Shown one piece after another: positions 30,728 to 38,393 of a DNA stretch of 64,000 nt (the stretch's first letter is position 1; each line of letters opens with the position of its first letter). The notes beneath the pieces are model-generated. The model had not been told where the DNA came from. It did no database searches and saw only the letters and a program-made list of their open reading frames with translations. This DNA is from Limnothrix sp. FACHB-406 (GTDB lineage Bacteria; Cyanobacteriota; Cyanobacteriia; CACIAM-69d): positions 272,906-336,905 of the forward strand of contig NZ_JACJSP010000004.1 of the NCBI RefSeq assembly GCF_014698235.1. Reading direction: 5' to 3'. Both the position numbers and the translations under genes were made by a program.

Positions 30728-31963
30728 CTAATTTGTTTCGATGCTTTTCTGAAGTTTCTCGCTCCCGATCGCGATCGGGAGGCTGAATTGAAACGTGCTG
30801 CCCTTGCCTAGCTCGCTGGTCACCTCCATTTCACCCCCCTGAAGCTCCACCAACCGCCGAGAAATGGATAGACCAATTCCCGCGCCAGTGGATTGGCGAC
30901 CCTCATGGCGGCAACGACTGCGATCGGCCCGCCAAAATCGCTCAAACACATGGGGCAAATCTTCCTCAGAAATGCCTTCCCCCGTATCCGTGACCCCGAC
31001 CCAAAGGGCGCGTTCATCCTTGGGGTTGGCCCAAAGGCGAATTGAGCCACAGGTGGTGTGGCGTAAGGCATTGCCCATCAGATTCAGCAACACCTGTTCC
31101 ACCCGATCGGGGTCGGCAGCCACGAGCGGCAGCACAGCCGGACAATCCAAAATTAACTTTGGTTCGTCATCAAACACCTGATCGGCAATGCGGTTAATGA
31201 TCGATTCCAAAAGCGGCCGCAGATCGATCGACTGCACATGAATTGGTAAATAACCTGTTTCTGCCCGTGATAGTTCTTGAGTGTCGCTCACCAGCCGCTC
31301 CAGTCGCTTGGTTTCGCGAATCAGGCGATCGAACAAATCCGGCGTGGGATCAATGCGCCCTTCACTCAGTTCTTCGAGATAGCCCCTTACCACCGTCAGC
31401 GGTGTGCGCAGTTCATGGGTCAGGTCGCTGATCAAATCCCGGCGGCGCTGCTCCGTGCCCTCTAAGCTCGTGGCCAAACGATTGAAACTACTGCCCAACT
31501 GATTTAGTTCTGGAATATCACTGGCTTGAATTCGGGCATCCAGTTCCCCCGAGGCAAACCGCACAGTCACCTCTTCCATGTGCTTCAGGGGCCGCGCAAT
31601 CCGCAAAGCCGCCCAATAGCTAAAGGCTCCTGCCGCCGTGGCCCCAACCAGCGCTGACCAAAGGGTACTTTGCTGCAACACAAACCCAAAACTGTTCACC
31701 AGTTGGGTGCGGGCATAGCGCAACCGAAACCCCCGCACCTCCAGCTCATCCAGCTTCCAAACAAAGGTTTTGGGGGACGAGAACCAACCCACCAACGCAA
31801 AGCTACCGATGCTGAGGAAAACCACCAGCAGGTGGGATAGCAACAGGCGCGATCGCAAGTGGGGGCGAAGTTTGGTCAGGTCGGTGAGCAGGGAGTTCAA
31901 GGGCGATCGGGGGGGTGAGGGTGGATTGATGTGGCTACCGGCCCGGGAACAGGGGCAGCTCAT
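30728..31963 (-). CDS. HAMP-domain sensor histidine kinase
   Basis: From the ATG at 31963 the protein has 411 residues: a membrane helix (about 45-62), an extracytoplasmic loop of some 40 residues, a second helix (about 100-125), HAMP (LRIARPLKHMEEVTVRFASGELDARI), HisKA with phospho-acceptor H183 in ISDLTHELRTPLTVVRGYLEEL, and HATPase (NLMGNALRH, DTGEGI, GAGIGLSISRRLVELQGG). The longer frame from 32074 only translates GATCGAGAGGT repeats into DRPLDRPLDRP and is not credible. No response regulator is adjacent, so its partner is elsewhere. Confidence 0.92.
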   Translation of the reverse strand: MSCPCSRAGSHINPPSPPRSPLNSLLTDLTKLRPHLRSRLLLSHLLVVFLSIGSFALVGWFSSPKTFVWKLDELEVRGFRLRYARTQLVNSFGFVLQQSTLWSALVGATAAGAFSYWAALRIARPLKHMEEVTVRFASGELDARIQASDIPELNQLGSSFNRLATSLEGTEQRRRDLISDLTHELRTPLTVVRGYLEELSEGRIDPTPDLFDRLIRETKRLERLVSDTQELSRAETGYLPIHVQSIDLRPLLESIINRIADQVFDDEPKLILDCPAVLPLVAADPDRVEQVLLNLMGNALRHTTCGSIRLWANPKDERALWVGVTDTGEGISEEDLPHVFERFWRADRSRCRHEGRQSTGAGIGLSISRRLVELQGGEMEVTSELGKGSTFQFSLPIAIGSEKLQKSIETN

Positions 31964-32168
31964 TTCATTGTGCCAAGGTCGATCGGCTTCGTGGCCCCGA
32001 TGACGTAAATCCCAAGGTCGATCGAGAGGTCGATCGAGAGGTCGATCGATCAAACGCTGGGCAATCGTGGGCATCGCTGGCTACGATCGAGCAATCATCC
32101 AACTTCTCACCACATCATCGAAACCGGCGATTCAACATGCCATTGCACAGGCGATGGGCAAGGTGACC

Positions 32169-32648
32169 ATGAAACGACGCGGGCGGCGCTGGCCGCTTCA
32201 AACCTGGCAACGCTGGTTACTCACTGCCCTGGCAGAAATCTTGCTGGGCTTGTTGCTCTTTGCGATCGCGCCGTTCTTTCTCAATTCCCATTGGCCCCTC
32301 TTGGGGTTTGCGATTGTGTTGGGCGTGCCGATCGCCTGGGTTGGATCGCTGGGTTATGGCCTGTGGCGGTGGCTGGATGCTCGACGGGCCCGAACCCTGT
32401 TGGCGCAATACGATCCGGTCTATCGGCGGCTGCGAACGGTGCAATTACTGGCGATTTCTTCACGATCGGTGGAGGAGGCGATCGAAACATTGCAATTGCT
32501 CAATCAGGATGAAACCTATCGTGTCTTGAACCGATCGCCCTTAGATTTGTTGCAGCCTTTTCCTGATTGGGAAACTGATCATCAACGGCTGATTTCCCAT
32601 GTTGCTGATCAGTCCCAAGCCGTTAAACCTACTCACCGATCGCCCTAA
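32169..32648 (+). CDS. Hypothetical protein with two membrane helices
   Basis: From ATG 32169, preceded by an AAGGTG ribosome site, the protein has 159 residues: a basic start (KRRGRRWPLQTWQRW), two helices (about 20-45 and 48-65), then a soluble cytosolic tail rich in leucine and arginine (YDPVYRRLRTVQLLAISSRSVEEAIETLQLL). An ATG at 32154 is a possible alternative start. No family is recognised. It is divergent from the histidine kinase gene, so shared regulation is possible. Confidence 0.6.
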   Translation: MKRRGRRWPLQTWQRWLLTALAEILLGLLLFAIAPFFLNSHWPLLGFAIVLGVPIAWVGSLGYGLWRWLDARRARTLLAQYDPVYRRLRTVQLLAISSRSVEEAIETLQLLNQDETYRVLNRSPLDLLQPFPDWETDHQRLISHVADQSQAVKPTHRSP

Positions 32649-32826
32649 TCACTGATCGCCCTAAAAAGATGGCTTAATGCAAGCTTTGTTTGAAATTAAT
32701 TTTTGATTGATTTTTACCAACAACTTGATTGATTACCTACTGAATTCATGATTAATTCTTGATTAATAAATCCTTTACCTAAAATAATTGACACGCCATA
32801 TCGCAAATGCCATGAAGCAACGGTTC

Positions 32827-32843
32827 GGTGGGCACTGCCCACC
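32827..32843. repeat. Short hairpin repeat (8-1-8)
   Basis: GGTGGGCACTGCCCACC is a perfect inverted repeat followed by CTACGGG, in the A/T-rich 274-base region before the SPFH lipoprotein gene. I recall near-identical GTAGGGTGGGCAGTGCCCACC words scattered in other cyanobacterial genomes as a dispersed repeat; that recollection is unverified here. Confidence 0.6.
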
Positions 32844-32922
32844 CTACGGGCTGGCAAGTGCTTCAAGACACTTTTCAGCCATTCTTTTAACTGATTTTTA
32901 ATTGAAAGTGAGAGCGTCAACC

Positions 32923-33873
32923 ATGAAAAAATTCCCAAAACGAGTCATCATCCAAACTTCGCTGCTTGCCCTGCTTACCTCAGCCCTTAACGCCTGTGGC
33001 ATCATTCCTGGAACCAGCATCACCACCGTTGAGCCAGGGTATGCCGGCCTCAAAATTCAACTCTATGGTGGCAGCAAAGGAATTGATAAAGCTGAATTGG
33101 TTTCGGGGCGTGTTTGGTTTAATGGTTACACAGAAGAAATCGTTGTTTTTCCAACATTTGTCAATACCTATCCTTTCACCAAAGAAACAACGGAAGGCTC
33201 ACCCGTTGATGAGTCGATCGTGTTTTCGGTGGCCGGTAGTCCCGTTTCGGCTGATGTGGGTCTATCGTTTGGTTTTTCTACGGAAGTAATTCCCAACACC
33301 ACCAAAACCAGACTGCATGAGTTTTATGAAACCTATCGCAAAACTCCCGATCAATTTCGGGCGAATGAGCTGAGAAATGGATTGAGAAATTGTTTTTCGG
33401 AAGCGGCAGAAACCTTAGCCCTGACTCCTGTGCAAGTGCCCACCAGCCAGCAGCGATTAGTGGCAACGGTGCGGGCCTGTGTGCAACGACGCTTTCAGTT
33501 CATCACCGTTCAAGATGTGTCCCTTTTGGGGCCGTTGCGGCTGCCCCCAGACATTCAAAAAAGCATTAACGAACAGTTTGCGGCCCAACAGGCGGCCCAA
33601 ACGGCTGAGGCCAATCGCCGCAAAGTGGAAGCAGAGGCGGCCTCCAATGTGGCGAGGGCCAAGGGAGAAGCGTTGGTGACGATCGAGCAGGCCCGGGCGG
33701 AGGCGGAGTCCAATCGCCTGCGGGCGGGTTCCATCACCCCGCAATTATTGGAGTTGGAGCGGTTGCGGGTGGAACGAACTCGCATTGAAAAGTGGAACGG
33801 TCAGCAAGCCCCAACCATCCAAACGCCCAATGTTCAAATCGGCGGCTCGGCGGCGGGTTCCAAGGCTCCCTAG
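32923..33873 (+). CDS. SPFH/prohibitin-domain lipoprotein
   Basis: The 316-residue protein begins with a signal sequence ending in a lipobox-like LLTSALNAC, with lipidation expected at C25; Asn at the -2 position is unusual. Residues 35-220 resemble an SPFH (prohibitin/stomatin) domain: VEPGYAGLKIQLYGG, VSADVGLSFGFSTEV, FITVQDVSLLGPLRLPPDIQKSI. Residues 225-285 form the typical alanine/glutamate coiled coil (QQAAQTAEANRRKVEAEAASNVARAKGEALVTIEQARAEAE). SPFH proteins oligomerise into membrane microdomain scaffolds; most have a helix anchor, so a lipid anchor outside the membrane would be distinctive. Confidence 0.8.
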   Translation: MKKFPKRVIIQTSLLALLTSALNACGIIPGTSITTVEPGYAGLKIQLYGGSKGIDKAELVSGRVWFNGYTEEIVVFPTFVNTYPFTKETTEGSPVDESIVFSVAGSPVSADVGLSFGFSTEVIPNTTKTRLHEFYETYRKTPDQFRANELRNGLRNCFSEAAETLALTPVQVPTSQQRLVATVRACVQRRFQFITVQDVSLLGPLRLPPDIQKSINEQFAAQQAAQTAEANRRKVEAEAASNVARAKGEALVTIEQARAEAESNRLRAGSITPQLLELERLRVERTRIEKWNGQQAPTIQTPNVQIGGSAAGSKAP

Positions 33874-33928
33874 ATCTGGTGCTCAAGATCTGGTGCTCAA
33901 GATTTGGTGCTCAAGACCTGGCGCTAAC
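33873..33928. repeat. 14-bp tandem repeat, 4 copies
   Basis: GATCTGGTGCTCAA at 33873-33886 and 33887-33900, GATTTGGTGCTCAA at 33901-33914, and a diverged copy to 33928. The first unit begins on the last base of the SPFH stop codon, and the array runs into the 3' end of the convergent RluA-like gene. Confidence 0.95.
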
Positions 33929-34883
33929 TATGGGCGGGTTGGCCAAATGGCGACGGCGCAGGACAGCAAACCTCGATCGGGGCTTGGGTTTGGGGATGGC
34001 GGAAGGCGAGGGTTTGGGCATGGAGCCAATAGCCACAGTCGCCGGGCAGGGCGATCGCATCGGGATCCCTTGCGGCCTCCGGCGCGATCGGGGTCAGTTG
34101 CGGTTGCCCACCGGCCCCATAGAGTGGGTCGCCCACGAGGGGAAATCCGGCGGCGGCTAAATGAATCCGAATTTGGTGAGGACGGCCCGTGAGAATGGTG
34201 ACTTCAACCAACATTTGGTCACGATCCCGCCGCAACACTTGGCAATCGCTGCGGGCAAAGGCTCCATCCGGGGTGACCCCGTAAAGATGCCCCAATTGGG
34301 GGTGGGGAATTTTGCCGATCGGCTGCTCAATCCGAAACCGATTCATGGGAGCGTTGCCCATTGCCAAAGCCCAGTAGACCTTATGCATTTGTCGATCGCG
34401 CATTTGTTGGGTCAGGTGCGATCGAGCCTGGGGCGATCGGGCCAACAACACCAAACCGGAAGTGCCGCGCCCCAGTCGGTGAATGGGCACAGGGCTGGAT
34501 TGTGGATAGCGTTTTTGTAATTGCCGCAACAGGGTGTGTTCCAAGAAACCCCCCGCCGGCATCACGGGCAAGCCAGCGGGTTTCGCCACCACCAACAGAT
34601 CGGCATCTTCATAGAGCACTGCAAAATCCAGGGGCACGGTTGGTTCCACCCAAGGAGGGCGATGGTAGGTTAACCGTTGTCCCGATCGCAGAATTTGCTG
34701 AGGACTGGCCGGGCCATCTTCAACCAAAATTTGACCCGCCAAAATTCGATCGCGCCAAGTCTGTTCCGTGGAGTGCCGATAGTTTTGGCTGTAGTAGGCC
34801 AAAAGGGTGAGGCCCGCCGCTGCGCGATCGACCCGATCTTGATAGACCCAGCCCTGATTGAGCTTGCCGGTTTCTCCCGCCAT
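33924..34883 (-). CDS. RluA-family pseudouridine synthase-like protein, catalytic Asp replaced
   Basis: The 319-residue protein has an S4-like N-terminal part (RDRILAGQILVEDG...LRSGQRLTYHRPPW) and an RluA-type domain (LYEDADLLVVAKPAGLPVMP, RPHQIRIHLAAAGFPLVGDPLYG). The family active-site motif is HRLDRxTSG; here residues 135-143 read HRLGRGTSG, with glycine at the place of the catalytic aspartate. The codon is GGG, read directly. It may be an RNA-binding protein without isomerase activity or a subfamily using another residue. It lies 22 bases downstream of the GFA gene on the same strand. Confidence 0.85.
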   Translation of the reverse strand: MAGETGKLNQGWVYQDRVDRAAAGLTLLAYYSQNYRHSTEQTWRDRILAGQILVEDGPASPQQILRSGQRLTYHRPPWVEPTVPLDFAVLYEDADLLVVAKPAGLPVMPAGGFLEHTLLRQLQKRYPQSSPVPIHRLGRGTSGLVLLARSPQARSHLTQQMRDRQMHKVYWALAMGNAPMNRFRIEQPIGKIPHPQLGHLYGVTPDGAFARSDCQVLRRDRDQMLVEVTILTGRPHQIRIHLAAAGFPLVGDPLYGAGGQPQLTPIAPEAARDPDAIALPGDCGYWLHAQTLAFRHPQTQAPIEVCCPAPSPFGQPAHS

Positions 34884-34905
34884 TCAGATATACAAACTCG
34901 GATAT

Positions 34906-35334
34906 TCAAAGACGGTCGTTACTTTGGGGTGGCGACTGCGGAAAATGTGGCAGCTCCTCATTCAGGCAAACCCACGAAGCTGCGCTCGATGTCCAGATGT
35001 CCAACGCTGGATAAAAGTTACTTTGATCGTCAAGCGTCGTGAAGCGTATGGATGTGAAATCGGGCCTTGCTTCGCCGGTTGCGAATAAAGGGCTACCGCA
35101 ATTTGGACAAAAGCTGCGAGTTGTTTGAGCACCACTAGAGGCGCGAACGGAGTACGTGCTTGGAGAACCCGTAACCCTAATGGACTTTGTAGAGACAACC
35201 ACGCCAGATGCGAATGGCGCTCCGCTAGATTGCTGACAATCGCGACAATGGCAATTGAGCATCGCCATTGGTTGGCTAGAGCACTCGTAGCGTATAACAC
35301 CGCACGCACAGCCACCTGAAAATGGAACGTTCAT
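34906..35334 (-). CDS. GFA family (glutathione-dependent formaldehyde-activating-like) zinc protein
   Basis: The 142-residue protein has the GFA zinc-binding cysteine pattern: GGCACGVIRYEC near the start, NCHCRDCQQSSG, and SFCPNCGSPLF. GFA-type proteins bind zinc and, in Gfa, glutathione; most members have no tested reaction. Base composition is less GC-rich than its neighbours. ATG at 35334. It precedes the RluA-like gene with a 22-base gap, so the two may be cotranscribed. Confidence 0.88.
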   Translation of the reverse strand: MNVPFSGGCACGVIRYECSSQPMAMLNCHCRDCQQSSGAPFASGVVVSTKSIRVTGSPSTYSVRASSGAQTTRSFCPNCGSPLFATGEARPDFTSIRFTTLDDQSNFYPALDIWTSSAASWVCLNEELPHFPQSPPQSNDRL

Positions 35335-35396
35335 AAAAGCCTTTCCTCATTTATGTCTCATAGCGCTTTGAGGCTCAACTATGCATTAAACAACCC

Positions 35397-36329
35397 TCAA
35401 AGGCGCGATCCTCCAATCAGAATAATTCCACCAAAGGCGCAGAACGTCCCGATCGCCACTCGCAAAATTTGCTGGCGACCGGTCACCTCTCGAAATAACC
35501 ACAGACCCCAAGCTGCATTCACCACGATCGCAAACTGAGTTAGGGGCATTCCCACCGCCATTCCGAGGTGATCGACCGCGAAAAAGCTGCCCACATTCGC
35601 CACATTCCAAAGCATTCCCGAGCAAACCAACGCCAACAGGCTCGATCGGGGCAACTGCCGCAACACCCGACCGCCCCGTTGCCCAGCCAACAGACTCGCT
35701 GTTCCCAAAATTCCAAGGGACATAGACGGCACAAAGGCGATCGGGCTTTGGGCCGCAAAGGCAAAGGGGACTGATTGCGATCCAAACAGCAACCCCACCA
35801 CGCCACAAAGCCACCAGCCCTGATTCTGGATTTTGGGTCGGCGGCTGGGCTGCTGGCTCGATCGGTTAACCGGTGAATTGGTCGATCGAGTGTCTGGGGG
35901 TTGCGTTCCGGCCGGGCGATCGGGCCAATTCATCAGGGCAATTCCCGCCACCAGCAGCGCCACTCCCCCAACGGCCACCGGCAACAACACCGGCTCCCGA
36001 AAAAACAACGCTCCCCAAAGAAACGAAACCCCAATCCCGATCGTGGCCCACAGGGCCAACCCCCGCGCCAATCCCAAGGCCCGCACCACAAAAATAGAGC
36101 CGTAATTGCCCAAGGCCCAAATCACCCCCGCCAGCAGGCCCCAACCATTGGGAATCCAAGCGCCAGAGGCGATCGCCAACGGAATGGCTAACAGCACAAT
36201 CCCGATCGCCATGCTCAGTTGCGCCGCCAAGGGATCCACCGTCGGTAGCCGCTTCACGGGCACTAGATACGACCCCCAAAACAGTGCCGCCACTGTTGCC
36301 CCCAACCAGCCCACGCCAGGGTGCGCCAT
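35397..36329 (-). CDS. Drug/metabolite-type transporter (TMEM144/GRP-like)
   Basis: From the ATG at 36329 there are 310 residues and about ten hydrophobic segments in two halves. The first helix carries ALFWGSYLVPVKR, like the FxGSxxVPVK motif of TMEM144/glucose-ribose porter relatives in the DMT superfamily; the second half begins at LCGVVGLLFGSQSVPFAFA. It is an inner-membrane transporter, perhaps for sugars or other small metabolites. A soluble proline-rich loop of about 40 residues (DRPAGTQPPDTRSTNSPVNRSSQQPSRRP) joins the halves. A longer frame to 36413 is possible but adds a non-family start. Confidence 0.7.
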   Translation of the reverse strand: MAHPGVGWLGATVAALFWGSYLVPVKRLPTVDPLAAQLSMAIGIVLLAIPLAIASGAWIPNGWGLLAGVIWALGNYGSIFVVRALGLARGLALWATIGIGVSFLWGALFFREPVLLPVAVGGVALLVAGIALMNWPDRPAGTQPPDTRSTNSPVNRSSQQPSRRPKIQNQGWWLCGVVGLLFGSQSVPFAFAAQSPIAFVPSMSLGILGTASLLAGQRGGRVLRQLPRSSLLALVCSGMLWNVANVGSFFAVDHLGMAVGMPLTQFAIVVNAAWGLWLFREVTGRQQILRVAIGTFCAFGGIILIGGSRL

Positions 36330-36503
36330 CCCCACCGGGGCGATCGAACTAGCCGCCAGCGTTGCCGCCATCCATCCTGTAACGTCCAAAAGCCAAACTC
36401 TCCCGGTCAGCATTCCTAACCCGGAGATGATGGCACAGGCTAGGCCCAGGCCAAGCGCGGTTTTTCCAAAAAACAGCCTTTGCCCGCCAGGTCGCCAACC
36501 AGT

Positions 36504-36547
36504 AGCCGAAAATTAGCCGAAAATTAGCCGAAAATTAGCCGAAAATT
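36504..36547. repeat. 11-bp tandem repeat, 4 full copies plus partial
   Basis: Unit AGCCGAAAATT repeated head to tail, one helical turn each, followed by a fifth partial copy that merges into the A run of the neighbouring terminator. Confidence 0.95.
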
Positions 36548-36552
36548 AGCCG

Positions 36553-36590
36553 AAAAAAGGTGGGCGAGTTGACTTTGCTCAACTCACCCA
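36553..36590 (-). terminator. Rho-independent terminator of the PEP-CTERM gene
   Basis: On the minus strand a 12-bp stem (36579-36590 with 36561-36572, one G-U pair) with a six-base loop is followed two bases later by six T residues (complement of 36553-36558). Confidence 0.85.
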
Positions 36591-36795
36591 TGACCTACCG
36601 AACCAAATCCATATCCATTGCTCGATCGAACTGGCGGATGGAACTTCAGCCCAATTGAAAGGTTCACCCGCCAGTCTGATGGCTAGCGATTGCTAACAAC
36701 TAGCAAGCGCTAGCCACCACCCACTTCAATCATCCGCCCATTCAATCATCTGCCTACTGTTGAGTGGCAACCCATGGCAGCATCACTTGAGCGGT

Positions 36796-37539
36796 CTAGC
36801 TATCTTGCTGACGACGGCGGGACACCAAGCCCAAAGCCGCAGCAGCAGCCAACGACAGCATCACCGAAGGCTCAGGCGTTGCCACCTTCGAGCCGGAAAC
36901 ACCACGAACCACAAACACCGTGTCGTTATAGTCCAGGTCACCGCCGGTCACGATGTCTTCAAAGCCCATCAGAGTCCAACCATCGCCCAGGTCATAGGCA
37001 ATCATGTGTTGCAACTTGTCGCCGTTGCGGTTGGCATCAGCGCCCAAGAAGTTCCAAGTCCCGGTGCCATAAACCTGATCCGAAGTCATGCCGGCGTAGT
37101 TTTCGCCACGGCTGTAACCATCAGAGTTCAGGAAGAAGTCAATCACGCTGCCTTTGCTGAAGGATCCGAGGCTCACGCCTTGACCCCGCTTCAGGGGGCC
37201 ATCAGCCTCAGCCAAAATCGACTCCTTGGAAGACACATCGTTGAAGACCGTGCTCAAAGGGCCATTGTTGGCGGAAAAGAGCAACTGGTTGCGATAACCT
37301 GCGCCTTCGTTGATGAAGTAAACTTCCAGCGAATCAGCAGCACCCGACCATTTCAGGCTGTTGGGGTTAATTTTTGAAAGTTCCAGCGCCGTAAATGCTT
37401 TGCGCTCCTGTTGGACGTAAGTATCAAATTGGGCCAACTGTTCGGGAGTTAGTTGCAACGCGCGAGCAGCGGAGGCAGACATGGTGCCGACGAGGGTAGC
37501 CGCTGCGAGGACAAAGCCTTTCCAAATAAAACCTTTCAC
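36796..37539 (-). CDS. DUF4114 protein with PEP-CTERM sorting signal
   Basis: The 247-residue protein has a signal peptide (FIWKGFVLAAATLVGTMSASA, cleavage near ARA-LQ), a middle part ending in the DUF4114 signature GFEDIVTGGDLDYNDTVFVV (residues about 200-220, likely Ca-binding acidic loop), and a C-terminal sorting signal TPEPSVMLSLAAAAALGLVSRRRQ: PEP motif, hydrophobic helix, basic tail. PEP-CTERM proteins are processed by an exosortase and usually end up in extracellular matrix. It is divergent from the DUF3370 gene. A long A/T-rich leader precedes it. Confidence 0.88.
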   Translation of the reverse strand: MKGFIWKGFVLAAATLVGTMSASAARALQLTPEQLAQFDTYVQQERKAFTALELSKINPNSLKWSGAADSLEVYFINEGAGYRNQLLFSANNGPLSTVFNDVSSKESILAEADGPLKRGQGVSLGSFSKGSVIDFFLNSDGYSRGENYAGMTSDQVYGTGTWNFLGADANRNGDKLQHMIAYDLGDGWTLMGFEDIVTGGDLDYNDTVFVVRGVSGSKVATPEPSVMLSLAAAAALGLVSRRRQQDS

Positions 37540-38393
37540 GATTTAAATCCTCCTAGTCCTAATCCGAATGTTCTTGGTGAGCAGTGGTAGTTTTGCTGGA
37601 ATCGCTTTTCCTGACAGCACCCTTGATGTCGATCGCGCCCACTTACCAAACCGGTGAATGATTTAGTCCGCTTGTTTTGCCTGGAAAAGCACGCGCTCTT
37701 TTGGGTTCTTGATTTACTTGTACTGTGTTTACGAAAGCCTGTCTAGCGTTTTTCTGGCTCTTGGCGGAATCTTTAATTGCAAGCTAGTTTTATGAAGCCT
37801 ATTTAAAGTTTAAAGATTAAATAAAGATCAAATTTAAAAAGACTAAAAGTCTTTATGGGCAAAGCTTTTGGCGATTGAGAATTTGAGAAAGTTTAAATTA
37901 TGGTGACCGTCATCACGGGAAGTTTTTGTCAGAAATCACGAAGCCTTTAGGCGAAAAATTGATAACTCTGTTCAGGTGATTCTGCAAAAGTTGCTCCAAA
38001 AATCACTCCAAATTACTCAAGATTTTTGATTGCGATTTCTGATGCCATTGTCCTCTTGGGACTGATGAGTTGTCGTGGCTTTTGTGGCCAAAGGGCTGTT
38101 GAACTATTTCGGCTTTCGAGGGGCACGAAGAGGTTAGTAATCCTAAATGAAACGTTTTAGCCCGTTTTTCGGCTAATTCGGCTGTTTAGTGCCGGTTGAT
38201 GCTGGGCTATGTTGGTTTTTTGCGCTGGGGAGTTGCGCGGCTGGGGCGATCGAGGGTTGCGAGTTGCCCGATTCGATTAGGGCGATGGATTGAGGAACTG
38301 TTGATTAACCCCAGCGGCCGGCAACCCAGGAGGGGCCATTGGTTTGAGATAATGGGAGCCGCGATGCTTTGTGGTTGCGGGAGGGCTTGAAGG
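37540..38393. other. 854-base A/T-rich intergenic region
   Basis: Separates the divergent PEP-CTERM and DUF3370 genes. No gene is credible. The segment 37770-38060 is rich in A/T with TTTAAA-like words; promoters for both genes should lie here but none is clear enough to mark. Confidence 0.4.

Larger units (their letters stand above)
36330..36795. other. Intergenic region between transporter and PEP-CTERM genes
   Basis: About 466 bases with an 11-bp tandem array (36504-36547), a minus-strand terminator (36553-36590) for the PEP-CTERM gene, and short repeats of GCTAGC/CAATCATC type near 36680-36760. No gene is seen. Confidence 0.6.

Noticed and set aside
31964..32074. N-terminal extension of the HAMP kinase (DRPLDRPLDRP)
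   Set aside because: It is the translation of GATCGAGAGGT repeats, lies before a good ATG and would overlap the divergent gene's upstream region.
36504..36547. 11-bp repeat array considered as a CRISPR remnant
   Set aside because: Units are contiguous without spacers and too short; no cas gene is present.
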